Shown here: positions 9,345 through 18,039 of the stretch, in pieces | Position numbering within the stretch: the first letter of the stretch is position 1 | Layout: every line of letters starts with the position of its first letter | NCBI GenBank assembly: GCA_022361195.1 | Contig: JAKSBJ010000172.1 | Coordinates: 19,232 to 83,231 of the forward strand | DNA from: Flavobacteriales bacterium | Lineage (GTDB): Bacteria > Bacteroidota > Bacteroidia > Flavobacteriales_D > Crocinitomicaceae | Length of the DNA stretch: 64,000 bases | Reading direction: 5' to 3' | The notes under the pieces: model-generated | Told to the model about the DNA's origin: nothing | What the model saw: only the letters and a program-made list of their open reading frames with translations | The model's database searches: none | Translations under genes and position numbers: made by a program

Positions 9345-10715
9345 ATGAAATGGACATTTGTTGTCTTTTTTGCACTAATCTGGAATTTTAACGCCCAAAG
9401 TATGACTCCACCGGACTCGACAAATAGCCTTGTTGATCGTGGAACGGCTCAATACTTTATCAGTGAGGGAAAACGACTTTACAACGAAAATAATTACAAG
9501 CTTGCCATTCTTAAGTTTAGAGAAGCTTTGGTTAAGGATAAAAACAATCCTACCGCAACTTATTGGTTAGGTGAATGTCATTTTGCTTTAGGGAATTACG
9601 AAAAAGCAAAAGATCAGGTTGAAAAAGCCATTGAATTAAAACCAGATGTATTTGTAGAAGCCTCGAACCTTTTAGGTTTAAGCTATCACCGTTTAGGAAA
9701 TTTAGATAAAGCCATTGAAAACTTCCAAAAAGCTTTGGGAATATTGACTGGTACTAAAGCAAAAGAATTAAAAGTCCAATTTCACTTGGATGAGTGCATC
9801 TTGGCAAAAGAGATGATGAAAAATCCGGTTGATGTTAAAATTAAGAACTTGAGTATCGCCATTAATTCAGCTTTTCATGAGTATGGAGCGACTCTTTCTC
9901 CAGATGGAAAAGTACTCTATTTTGTTTCACGAAGAGCAGATAACCGTGGTGGTGGAACCAGCTCTGGTGACAATGGTTATTTTGAAGACATCTATGTTTC
10001 TATTTGGGATGAAGACAAAAAAGCATGGACTGAGGCTAGTAATACCGATGACCTAATCAATCGCGTAAATACTGCAGGATTTGATGCTGTTTCGCAAATT
10101 TCGCCTGATGGAGAATATTTATACCTTACTATTAATACCGAAGGATTAGGAAAAGCAGCCCGTAAGCCAAAAACGAAACATTCGGACTTGTTTGTTTGCC
10201 GTTTGAACAGTCAAGGAGAGTGGAACTCTCCAAAACCTGTTGGAAAATCAGTTAACTCTATCGCCTTTGATGCTTCTTCATGTGTTTCTCCTGACGGAAA
10301 AGTAATGTATTTTGTGAGTGAAAGACCTGGAACAAAAGGTGGTTCGGACATCTATTACTGCTACAAAATCGGAAAAGATTGGAGTAAACCAGAAAACTTG
10401 GGAGATGTTATTAACACACCTGGTCAAGAAACCACCGTTTGGACAGTTGGTGACGGAAAGACAATTTTCTTCAGCTCTACTGGACATAAGGGAATGGGAG
10501 GTTATGATATCTACATGAGTAAAAAAGAAAATGGTAGATGGACAGAGCCAATGAACCTTGGATACCCTATTAATACAGTTTCGGATGAAACTCACTTTAA
10601 GTATTATCCAGATAAAAACGTGGCTTATTATTCCACTTTTTCATCAGAGGGTAACAAAGGAATGGGAGCTCGTGACATTTTTGAAGTAGACATGAGCAAC
10701 TACAAATTTCCTTAA
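9345..10715 (+). CDS. Secreted TPR/PD40 (WD40-like propeller) protein
   Basis: The frame is open from a TTG at 9288, but the ATG at 9345 places a good signal peptide (MKWTFVVFFALIWNFNAQS) first, so I choose it (456 residues). Residues about 35-165 hold TPRs (YWLGECHFALGNYEKA..). The rest is a PD40 beta-propeller with the recurring blade motif SPDGK.(L/M)YF(V/S)S.R and GG.DIY. Unlike the larger paralogues at 29697 and 32048 it ends without an OmpA-like domain. In Bacteroidota this architecture belongs to periplasmic or outer-membrane-associated proteins, some of them linked to T9SS (PorE-like), but the role of this one is unknown. Confidence 0.85.
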   Translation: MKWTFVVFFALIWNFNAQSMTPPDSTNSLVDRGTAQYFISEGKRLYNENNYKLAILKFREALVKDKNNPTATYWLGECHFALGNYEKAKDQVEKAIELKPDVFVEASNLLGLSYHRLGNLDKAIENFQKALGILTGTKAKELKVQFHLDECILAKEMMKNPVDVKIKNLSIAINSAFHEYGATLSPDGKVLYFVSRRADNRGGGTSSGDNGYFEDIYVSIWDEDKKAWTEASNTDDLINRVNTAGFDAVSQISPDGEYLYLTINTEGLGKAARKPKTKHSDLFVCRLNSQGEWNSPKPVGKSVNSIAFDASSCVSPDGKVMYFVSERPGTKGGSDIYYCYKIGKDWSKPENLGDVINTPGQETTVWTVGDGKTIFFSSTGHKGMGGYDIYMSKKENGRWTEPMNLGYPINTVSDETHFKYYPDKNVAYYSTFSSEGNKGMGARDIFEVDMSNYKFP

Positions 10716-10822
10716 TCTGACTGTCAAGCTATTAGCTCGAATTGTTCAAAACTCCTGAAAATATAGCGGTTTCAATTAGCTTTTTCACCTATTTTCCTTT
10801 ATATTTATAGAGTTAAAGGCCA

Positions 10823-12967
10823 TTGAATTTGAATAAAATTCTGAAATATTCGATTGCATGTCTCTTTTTCCTCTCCGCCCTAACCCTTAAAGCAGAGGAT
10901 ACCCTATGGAATGTCCTTAGGCCTAGAATTGGGATGGGTACAGGTGTTATGACCTATTATGGGGAAATTCAGAATTACCAAAAGCAATTTGTACCAACCG
11001 TCAATCGCTACGGAGGTTTATTGTACGTTAATGCTCCTATCACCAAGTTTTTGAACCTCGAATTTTCTGCTACCTATGCTAAAATAGCGGCAAATGAACG
11101 TTCACTTCGAAGAAACTTTAATTTCGAATCACGAATTAGGATGGGAAGTGCGTATCTCTATTATAACTTCTATCCTTTCTTTAAAGAAGAACGTGGCTTT
11201 TTTCATCCTTTTATTGGAGTAGGATTTTCTTCTTTTGAATTTCTTTCAAAATCAGATATTTATAACCGTCATGGTGAAATGTATCACTATTGGTCTGATG
11301 GATCTATTCGTAATTTAGCTGAAGATGATCCAAATGCAGCTACAGCGAAGCTCATTGAACGGGATTATACCTATGAAACCGATTTACGAGCTCAGGACTA
11401 TGATGGGCTTGGGAAATATCGGGAACAGAGTTTTGCTTTTCCAATGACCGCCGGAGTTGAATTTCATCTTTCTCCGCGATGGGATTTTAGAATTTCGACA
11501 GTTTACAATCAAACTTTTACAGACTTAATTGACAATTTATCACCTGCCGGGACTGGACTCAGAGAAGGAGATAAAAAGAAAGATAAATTGCTCTTCACCT
11601 ATTTTTCACTTAGCTACGACCTTCAGTTCTCTAAGAAAACCGAAGAGCAAATGGAAGAAGATGAAGATATTCCATTGTTTGCTGACTGGGATCAAAATGA
11701 TTGGGATAAGGATGGTGTGATTGATGCATTGGATCAGTGTCCGGGAACTCCTTTAGAAGCAATTGTGGATGAAAATGGTTGTCCAAAAGATGGCGATGGA
11801 GACGGTGTTCCTGATTATTTGGATGAAGAACTTAATACACCTGAAGGAAATTTCGTAGATAAATTTGGAGTAACCTTATCCGAAGAGCAAATTGCTCGCC
11901 ATTGGGAGTTGTACAACGATTCTACCGGATATGCCCATGACTTTACAGAATTGAGAACAAAAGTAACCTTTGGTAAAGATAATGACACTAAAGGCGAACT
12001 TCCATCCACAGTTGAAGGCCGAAGTTATGTTGTAATTATTGGAAAAGAGAAAAAAGGAGTTCAGGCCAATGAATTGCATAAATATCTTGGATTTACAGAA
12101 TATGAAACAGTCATAAAAGGAGATACAGTTTATTATATTCTAGGGGAATACCAAAAAATTGAAGACGCCGTTGCAGCCAAAAAAGGATTGGAAGAAAGTG
12201 GTGTTGAAGTTGATGAAATTGGAAAAAACAACCTTGAGAGTGGAAATGTAACAGCGGTTAGTGACGAAGTCTTAGAGAAAGTTGAGAAGATCAATGCAGC
12301 TGAAGGAAAAGAAATTCCGGAATACGGAACTGATTCTAAAGTTTTCAGAGTTCAAGTGGGAGCCTTTAAGAATAAAGTTGATCTTGAAAAGCACTCTTTC
12401 CGAAAAATTGATGACTTAGTTTACGGTACAGGTTCGGACGGTATTACCCGTTATTATTCAGGGAAATTTGACAATTACGATGATGCAGAAGTTTATCGTA
12501 AGCAGATGGTTGCCAAGGGATACAAGTCTGCCTTTGTAGTTGCTTATGAAGCAGAGGAAAGAAAACTATTAAATGAAGTAGTTTCTGAAGACAAACTTCC
12601 AAATAACTACGACCCTGACAAAGAATTGAGCACATTCGTTGAACCTCACCATTCTACGACTGACAATGCAACAAATAATACATCAGGTGTTGATATGTCA
12701 AAAGCGAAGTATCGAATCCAGTTAGGACAATACTCAGGAGATGTACCAACGGAGGTTCTGAGTGTATTACAACAAATTGGAGGTGTAAAACCAGTTAAAG
12801 CCTTTGATGGTTCAACAACTTACTATTCGCGTCAATTCAACTCGAAAGAAGAACGCGATGCGGCAATGAAAGAATACGAGGTTTACGAATTGGAAGGAAT
12901 GTCTGAAATAATTGAGTACGAGGGTAAATATTACACCCCTGAAGAATTCAAGAAATTACAGGAATAA
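10823..12967 (+). CDS. Outer-membrane beta-barrel protein with TSP3 and three SPOR-like repeats
   Basis: A 714-residue protein with a TTG start and a signal peptide ending near LKAED. Residues 30-270 look like an outer-membrane beta-barrel (alternating aromatic strands, PRIGMGTGVMTYYGEI...). Residues 287-345 are thrombospondin type 3 calcium-binding repeats (DWDKDGVIDALDQCPGTP, then KDGDGDGVPDYLD). The OmpA peptidoglycan-binding domain that usually follows TSP3 is absent. Instead there are three SPOR-like segments at about 399-466, 506-577 and 628-692, each with R.(V/Q)(V/I/L).G.. and a late YY...F/Y. SPOR domains bind septal or denuded glycan strands, so this may be another way to tie the outer membrane to the wall. 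It follows the PD40 gene by 107 bases. Confidence 0.8.
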   Translation: MNLNKILKYSIACLFFLSALTLKAEDTLWNVLRPRIGMGTGVMTYYGEIQNYQKQFVPTVNRYGGLLYVNAPITKFLNLEFSATYAKIAANERSLRRNFNFESRIRMGSAYLYYNFYPFFKEERGFFHPFIGVGFSSFEFLSKSDIYNRHGEMYHYWSDGSIRNLAEDDPNAATAKLIERDYTYETDLRAQDYDGLGKYREQSFAFPMTAGVEFHLSPRWDFRISTVYNQTFTDLIDNLSPAGTGLREGDKKKDKLLFTYFSLSYDLQFSKKTEEQMEEDEDIPLFADWDQNDWDKDGVIDALDQCPGTPLEAIVDENGCPKDGDGDGVPDYLDEELNTPEGNFVDKFGVTLSEEQIARHWELYNDSTGYAHDFTELRTKVTFGKDNDTKGELPSTVEGRSYVVIIGKEKKGVQANELHKYLGFTEYETVIKGDTVYYILGEYQKIEDAVAAKKGLEESGVEVDEIGKNNLESGNVTAVSDEVLEKVEKINAAEGKEIPEYGTDSKVFRVQVGAFKNKVDLEKHSFRKIDDLVYGTGSDGITRYYSGKFDNYDDAEVYRKQMVAKGYKSAFVVAYEAEERKLLNEVVSEDKLPNNYDPDKELSTFVEPHHSTTDNATNNTSGVDMSKAKYRIQLGQYSGDVPTEVLSVLQQIGGVKPVKAFDGSTTYYSRQFNSKEERDAAMKEYEVYELEGMSEIIEYEGKYYTPEEFKKLQE

Positions 12968-12983
12968 ATTAAAAGCTACCTTT

Positions 12984-14312
12984 TTAAACAACCTCTACTG
13001 ATGAGTCTTCTTCAAACTCATTGTCATCAATTGGATCAGACTCTGTTATTTCCTTTTCACCGACAGTATCTTGCCCTCCTCCAGTAGCATCAATGTCCTT
13101 GATCTTTTTAAGCGCAAAAAAGGCTACAATTGAACTTATCACCAAGAATACTCCACCTAATAAGTAAGGAGCCCCTGGAAAGTAGACCTGAGCTTTATCA
13201 CCACTGTAATAATAGAACAAACCTGTATAAAGAATTGGCCCTAAAACAGCAGTCAAACTGATCATAGATGTTAAAGCACCCTGTAAATTCCCCTGTTCGT
13301 CTTCAGGAACTTGATTGGACATTACTCCCTGAATTGTTGGACCTGCTACTCCACCCAACACGTATGGAATAATAGCAACAAATAAATAGGCTTGGCTAAA
13401 GGCTACTGAAAATAATAACATTCCCAATGTCCAGGATAAAAATCCAAACATGATCACTCGCCTATTTCCAAACTTTTTTGTCGCCCAACCAATTAATCCA
13501 CCTTGCACAATTCCAACCAACAAACCAACAACTCCAAGACTATATCCTACCATGGCCTCATCCCAACCATATAACTCCATTGTAAAAAAGGACCAGGTTG
13601 AAGGCATTACCTGACCAGCCATGTGAACTAACACAAAAGCAATGATCAATCCTAACATGGATCCATATTTATTCAGATGAGCCAAAGAAACACCTGGAAT
13701 GGTTTTCGCCCAATTAATTTTTCGACGTTTCTCTTTTGGTAAAGACTCAGGCACCAAAAACAAACCAAATAGAAAATTGAGAATAGTGAATCCTGCCGCT
13801 ACATAAAACGGAACCTGAACTCCCCATTTAGCACAAATTCCTCCAATAATTGGCCCAATGATAAAACCGACTCCAAATGCAGCTCCAATTAATCCAAAGT
13901 TCTTCGCTTTATTCTCCTTAGAACTAATATCTGCAATATAGGCTGTAGCTACTGTAAAGCTTGCTCCACAAATTCCAGCTAAAATTCGACCGGCAAATAG
14001 CCACCAAATAGTTGGAGCAATTGCATGGAAATAATAATCAACCCCTAAACCTGCCAATGAAATTAAGAGAATTGGACGCCTTCCGTAACGGTCACTCAAC
14101 TCCCCCATTAATGGAGAAAACAAAAATTGCATGGCCGCAAAGGACATGATTAATAAACCTCCCCAACCTGCAGCTTCATTCAAAGGCTGTCCGGTTAATC
14201 CCTCAATTAATTTTGGTATAACGGGAATAATAATTCCTATTCCGATGACATCAACGAGGATTGTAACAAAAATAAAAGTAAGTGAGGCAGTATTGGATTT
14301 AGGGGCATTCAT
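12984..14312 (-). CDS. MFS efflux transporter, TetA-like (DHA1 family)
   Basis: A 442-residue transporter with 12 predicted membrane helices. The motif A signature between helices 2 and 3 is PLMGELSDRYGRRPIL, and a motif C-like GAAFGVGFIIGPIIGG lies near helix 5. This is the pattern of 12-helix drug/proton antiporters of the TetA(B)/TCR group. The C-terminal 35 residues are acidic and cytoplasmic, longer than in typical TetA. Chromosomal TetA-like pumps are common in Bacteroidota and the substrate cannot be told from sequence, so I do not call tetracycline resistance. It converges on the barrel gene with only 16 bases between the stops and no clear terminator. Confidence 0.9.
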   Translation of the reverse strand: MNAPKSNTASLTFIFVTILVDVIGIGIIIPVIPKLIEGLTGQPLNEAAGWGGLLIMSFAAMQFLFSPLMGELSDRYGRRPILLISLAGLGVDYYFHAIAPTIWWLFAGRILAGICGASFTVATAYIADISSKENKAKNFGLIGAAFGVGFIIGPIIGGICAKWGVQVPFYVAAGFTILNFLFGLFLVPESLPKEKRRKINWAKTIPGVSLAHLNKYGSMLGLIIAFVLVHMAGQVMPSTWSFFTMELYGWDEAMVGYSLGVVGLLVGIVQGGLIGWATKKFGNRRVIMFGFLSWTLGMLLFSVAFSQAYLFVAIIPYVLGGVAGPTIQGVMSNQVPEDEQGNLQGALTSMISLTAVLGPILYTGLFYYYSGDKAQVYFPGAPYLLGGVFLVISSIVAFFALKKIKDIDATGGGQDTVGEKEITESDPIDDNEFEEDSSVEVV

Positions 14313-14351
14313 AACGGGATAAAGGTAATATAATTTCCAACGGACAATTCC

Positions 14352-15104
14352 TTATTCTGGATAGCTGAAGCTTTTTACCTCTTTTATGGTATATTCAGTC
14401 ATTGTTGAGTTTGCTTCTAATTCACTCCCAGTCAATACGGATTGGATTTTAGCAGTTACTGAATCTAAACTGACAATTTCAACTGCCCCAGGACAGTAAA
14501 TTTCATTTTCTTTTGGGTTCCAGATTAAAGTATCACTCTTTAATTCAAGTTGACCGTTTTTATAGCTGACATTTCCACAAAATTGTTCTTTGCAAAACCA
14601 CTGGGAAGAATCCACATCAACATATTCTCTCTTATCAAATTCGAAACTAATAACCGTTTCAACTTCTTCTAAATCAATCCACCAATCTTGTTCTCCGGCT
14701 TTAAAAACTGGTGGTAAAATAGAACTCCATTTGTTCAAAAGAGCAAAATCTCGGTATCGCTGAATGTCAATTACCGAATCGTCTAAGGTATAGCACCGAT
14801 AGCGGATAGGGTAATCCATTTTTTCCAACTCCCACACTAAATCAAAGAAGTAAATTATGGTATCTCCATGCATAGATGTATTCTCCTTCCACTCTATAAA
14901 TGCAGTAGAATCTTCAGCAGGTAAATCTGTAGGATCAAACCAAATGTCTTCCTTATATTCTGAAATAAGTTCTTGTGTTTGATTCTGGACTGATTCCGGC
15001 ACCAAAACCTTTTTACAACCTACTAAAGTTATAGTGATACATAGTACAGAAAGACACAGCTGAAGTAAACTTCTGTTTTTACCGAAATCTTTCCTTAATA
15101 TCAT
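14352..15104 (-). CDS. Lipoprotein of unknown function
   Basis: A 250-residue protein with a type II signal peptide: a positive start, a hydrophobic stretch and the lipobox LVGC, with KK after the cysteine. The mature part is acidic, rich in Trp and Tyr, and without repeats or motifs I recognise. It should be anchored in a membrane facing the periplasm. It starts 12 bases after the DUF7935-like gene, so the two are probably co-transcribed. Confidence 0.7.
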   Translation of the reverse strand: MILRKDFGKNRSLLQLCLSVLCITITLVGCKKVLVPESVQNQTQELISEYKEDIWFDPTDLPAEDSTAFIEWKENTSMHGDTIIYFFDLVWELEKMDYPIRYRCYTLDDSVIDIQRYRDFALLNKWSSILPPVFKAGEQDWWIDLEEVETVISFEFDKREYVDVDSSQWFCKEQFCGNVSYKNGQLELKSDTLIWNPKENEIYCPGAVEIVSLDSVTAKIQSVLTGSELEANSTMTEYTIKEVKSFSYPE

Positions 15105-15116
15105 GGATAAAGCTTA

Positions 15117-15674
15117 TCAAAGCTGCTTATTCAACTCAGCTTTTAAGAAGGCTATTGCCTGATCGGTTGGTTGATGATCCAATTGAGCAGTAATTTCAAA
15201 AATACCTCTACTCAAGTCAGTCGCCACAGCTGTCGGCTCTAATTTAGTTGCAGCCATATTGATCATCTTAACCACTTCTTCTTTACTATTTCTCACCAAA
15301 TTCCAGGCATCTGCTGAAATAAAGATTTGTTGTGCCAAATTATGCTCAAATTCATTTCGGATGTTTTCCAAAAGAGTTTGCTGAAAAGCTCTTGCCGGTA
15401 ATCCAGGATTGTTAAGACGCATTACAAGGTTATTTGGAGCTATTCGTTCCATTAACAAAACCATTCGCTGATAAGCATCTACCTGCAGTGGAAAAAAGTG
15501 CTTTTTAAGCTCAGACAATTGCTGTTCTGGCTCTGGTTTATGAATGGCCTCCAACTTATGTTTTTGAGTTTGGATTTCGGCCCATTTGTTCGTAAAAAAC
15601 CAGGCTGCCGCAAAAAAGGCAACTGAAGGAATAATGTAAATGGCAAACTGAAAGATGATGTCAATGGTTGTCAT
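15117..15674 (-). CDS. Single-span membrane protein, DUF7935-like
   Basis: A 185-residue protein with one N-terminal membrane helix (about residues 7-27) followed by a charged, mostly helical cytoplasmic or periplasmic region. The block AYQRMVLLMERIAPNNLVMR and the later HNLAQQIF(I)SADAW...INMAA match, from memory, the Bacteroidota-specific DUF7935 family; no function is known for it. It is the first gene of a two-gene run with the downstream lipoprotein. Confidence 0.7.
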   Translation of the reverse strand: MTTIDIIFQFAIYIIPSVAFFAAAWFFTNKWAEIQTQKHKLEAIHKPEPEQQLSELKKHFFPLQVDAYQRMVLLMERIAPNNLVMRLNNPGLPARAFQQTLLENIRNEFEHNLAQQIFISADAWNLVRNSKEEVVKMINMAATKLEPTAVATDLSRGIFEITAQLDHQPTDQAIAFLKAELNKQL

Positions 15675-15734
15675 AAAATAACTTTTGCGTACTGTTTCTG
15701 CTTATTTAATTCAATCGTTCCTACAAAGTAACAA

Positions 15735-17930
15735 CTAATCGGTGAGATAATAACGCCAAACCCCTCTTCCAAATAAACCAACTGTCAAAATTTTTTCTTT
15801 CTCATGATAATGTAGACCAAAAATTTTGCAGTGTGGTAAGCCATGTCCCACTCTTTCCCATCGATTGCTTCCTTTCATAACTCGTTCATTTGCAAACCAA
15901 ACTCCTGTTCGAGTAGCCACAAACATTACTCTGTCCTTATAAGGAATAACAATGTTAAACCGTCCGCCGAGGGTATTAGGAATATTGCGGGTAATATCCA
16001 CCTCTTTTTTAAGGACGTGATTGGAACTTTTATATTTTAAAGCATAAAGCAAACCTTTATCACCAAACATCGTTTCGGGATGAGATTTTCCAGCTACGTA
16101 AGAAAGGTAAATGATATTAGGGTTAAAAGGATCGGTTTCTACATCACCAATCCAGGTACTAATTGGAATTTCCAATTCAAACCAACTGTTAATTACAGTA
16201 TCTGCATCTCCCACACAGTTTTGAGTCTTAAACAAACGATGGTACGTTGTTTTTTTATTCTCAGAATTCTTGTCGTAATGTAAAACATAAGCATAGAGTT
16301 CATTTTCGTAAAATGGTGAGTTAAATAAACCATACACTTTGTATTTCTTTAAGCCATGCGTTTTTCCGAAGTCAGAGATAATTTCGGCATTTTTCTTTTG
16401 TGAGGCATCGGCTGTTCGGCAGACATCAATATTTCCTTTTCCAGCTTCATCTTTTCTGGTGTAATTAAAGAAGAGTAAATTGTCCATTTTAGGATGAAGA
16501 ACAGCCGTCATTTCCCAACCTGAGGTTTTAAGACCATTACGGTTATGGATATTGGAATTGTGTTTTGCTGTATCCGATGACCAAAAGATTCCTCCTCCTG
16601 TATATTGGTTAGAAGTATAGATTACCCCTCCGTCTGTAGGGTCAATTAATGGTGTTAAAGCGTCTCCTCCGTTTACAATTCTCCATGAATAAGTTCCATT
16701 CTTATCCCAATCAGCCAAAACTGAGCTTCCGTCATGAAAGCAACCAATCACCACTTGATTAGGATCGGTATTGGAAACTGCAAGGCCCATTACCTCAGCT
16801 ACTCCTAACCCTTTACTTTTACTCTCCCAGCTAGCTCCTTTGTCATAGGAAATATACATTCCTCCGTGAGTTGCCATATAACGAATGTTTGCATCAAATG
16901 GATCATAAGCGACGAATTCAACATCTACATGATAGTCACTTCCCAATTTAATTTTGGTTTTACTATCACGTTCATACATCCTAACTCGAGTTGATTGGCC
17001 AATAAAAATTTCATTGGTATTATGAGGATTAACAGCCAAAGTATGTCCCGAACCAAAGTTTACCCGTTGATTGTTCAACACCAATTCGGCTACATCATTT
17101 TTAGGATCATATTCCCATAATTGGTCACTCCCTTGTTTCTGATCGACTAAAACCAACAATTTTTCTCCAATAGGCTCAATGGTGATTGTTCTTAAAGGTT
17201 TATTAACCTCATGTGCCTTGGTTACGATTTTTGGACGTCCGTTTAAATCACTATTCATCGAAATCACACGCCACTGCCCTTTAAAAAAGTTAGACAGATA
17301 AATTTGACCTCCTAAAAAGTCCATATCATAAATCCACCCCTTAACACCTTCTACTTTTTTCCAGGTCACAATTAAAGCCATACAATCATCGGTATAATAC
17401 AACCCACGCGATGACATCATATACAGTCGTTTTGGATTTTCAGGATCAAAACGGGTTCCGTAAATAGTCGTAAAATCAGAACCAAAGGTTTTATGGTTTG
17501 CTATCGTCTCCCAATTTGAACCAGCTGATTTTGTTCGGAATAAACCTCCTTCTTTTCCAATTTTACCTGGTTTAGCATTACTTCCACTTTTATTGGATAC
17601 TGCGAACCAATAATCTGGTTTTTCAGGATGGAAATCAGCCCAGGCACAAGCAGAGTAGTCCCAGCGATCGGAACCTGCGTTAATCCATTGTTCTCCACGA
17701 TTTTCAGAGAAGAACAATCCTCCATTTAAAGAGCCTGCCAATAAATGACCTTCTTTAGTTGGATGAACTCGAATAAACTCTACAGGTCCTATTCCCACAT
17801 CCGATCTTTTTTTATGATATCCCGGAATGGAATCTGGCCCTAAATATTGCCACTGCTTAGAAAAATTAAATCCCTGCCCATAAGCAGATAGGGAAAAAAA
17901 CAATACAAGAAAAGCTATTGGTCTCATCAT
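15735..17930 (-). CDS. Secreted BNR/sortilin-like beta-propeller protein
   Basis: A 731-residue protein with a signal peptide (MMRPIAFLVLFFSLSAYGQ). The body is built of repeats of the BNR/VPS10 type, recognisable by Asp-box-like S.D.G..W motifs (SENRGEQWINAG, TKSAGSNWETI, SYDKGASWESK) and FDP.NP..(L/I)Y. links, as in sialidase or sortilin-like ten-bladed propellers. Many Bacteroidota members carry a T9SS C-terminal domain, but this one ends directly with GLFGRGVWRYYLTD, the last propeller strand, so it may be periplasmic or surface-bound by another route. The name glycosyl hydrolase is often given to such proteins without proof; I see no catalytic residues I can assign. Confidence 0.8.
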   Translation of the reverse strand: MMRPIAFLVLFFSLSAYGQGFNFSKQWQYLGPDSIPGYHKKRSDVGIGPVEFIRVHPTKEGHLLAGSLNGGLFFSENRGEQWINAGSDRWDYSACAWADFHPEKPDYWFAVSNKSGSNAKPGKIGKEGGLFRTKSAGSNWETIANHKTFGSDFTTIYGTRFDPENPKRLYMMSSRGLYYTDDCMALIVTWKKVEGVKGWIYDMDFLGGQIYLSNFFKGQWRVISMNSDLNGRPKIVTKAHEVNKPLRTITIEPIGEKLLVLVDQKQGSDQLWEYDPKNDVAELVLNNQRVNFGSGHTLAVNPHNTNEIFIGQSTRVRMYERDSKTKIKLGSDYHVDVEFVAYDPFDANIRYMATHGGMYISYDKGASWESKSKGLGVAEVMGLAVSNTDPNQVVIGCFHDGSSVLADWDKNGTYSWRIVNGGDALTPLIDPTDGGVIYTSNQYTGGGIFWSSDTAKHNSNIHNRNGLKTSGWEMTAVLHPKMDNLLFFNYTRKDEAGKGNIDVCRTADASQKKNAEIISDFGKTHGLKKYKVYGLFNSPFYENELYAYVLHYDKNSENKKTTYHRLFKTQNCVGDADTVINSWFELEIPISTWIGDVETDPFNPNIIYLSYVAGKSHPETMFGDKGLLYALKYKSSNHVLKKEVDITRNIPNTLGGRFNIVIPYKDRVMFVATRTGVWFANERVMKGSNRWERVGHGLPHCKIFGLHYHEKEKILTVGLFGRGVWRYYLTD

Positions 17931-17981
17931 TGAGTTTAAAAATACAATTTACGTTTTAACCACACTAAAATTGTATTAAAC

Positions 17982-18015
17982 AAAAATCCGACCAACAAAT
18001 GCTGGTCGGATTTTT
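17982..18015 (-). terminator. Rho-independent terminator after the lectin gene
   Basis: A 13-base perfect inverted repeat (AAAAATCCGACCA at 17982-17994 and its complement at 18003-18015) with an 8-base loop. The A/T runs at both ends make it work in either direction. It lies 25 bases after the stop of the lectin/PKD gene, which reads toward it. Confidence 0.85.
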
Positions 18016-18039
18016 TTATCAGTTTTCGTGTTTGTTTGC

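Noticed and set aside
12984..14312. Tetracycline resistance gene
   Set aside because: The protein is TetA-like in fold, but such pumps are common on chromosomes, and nothing marks it as acquired or fixes the substrate.
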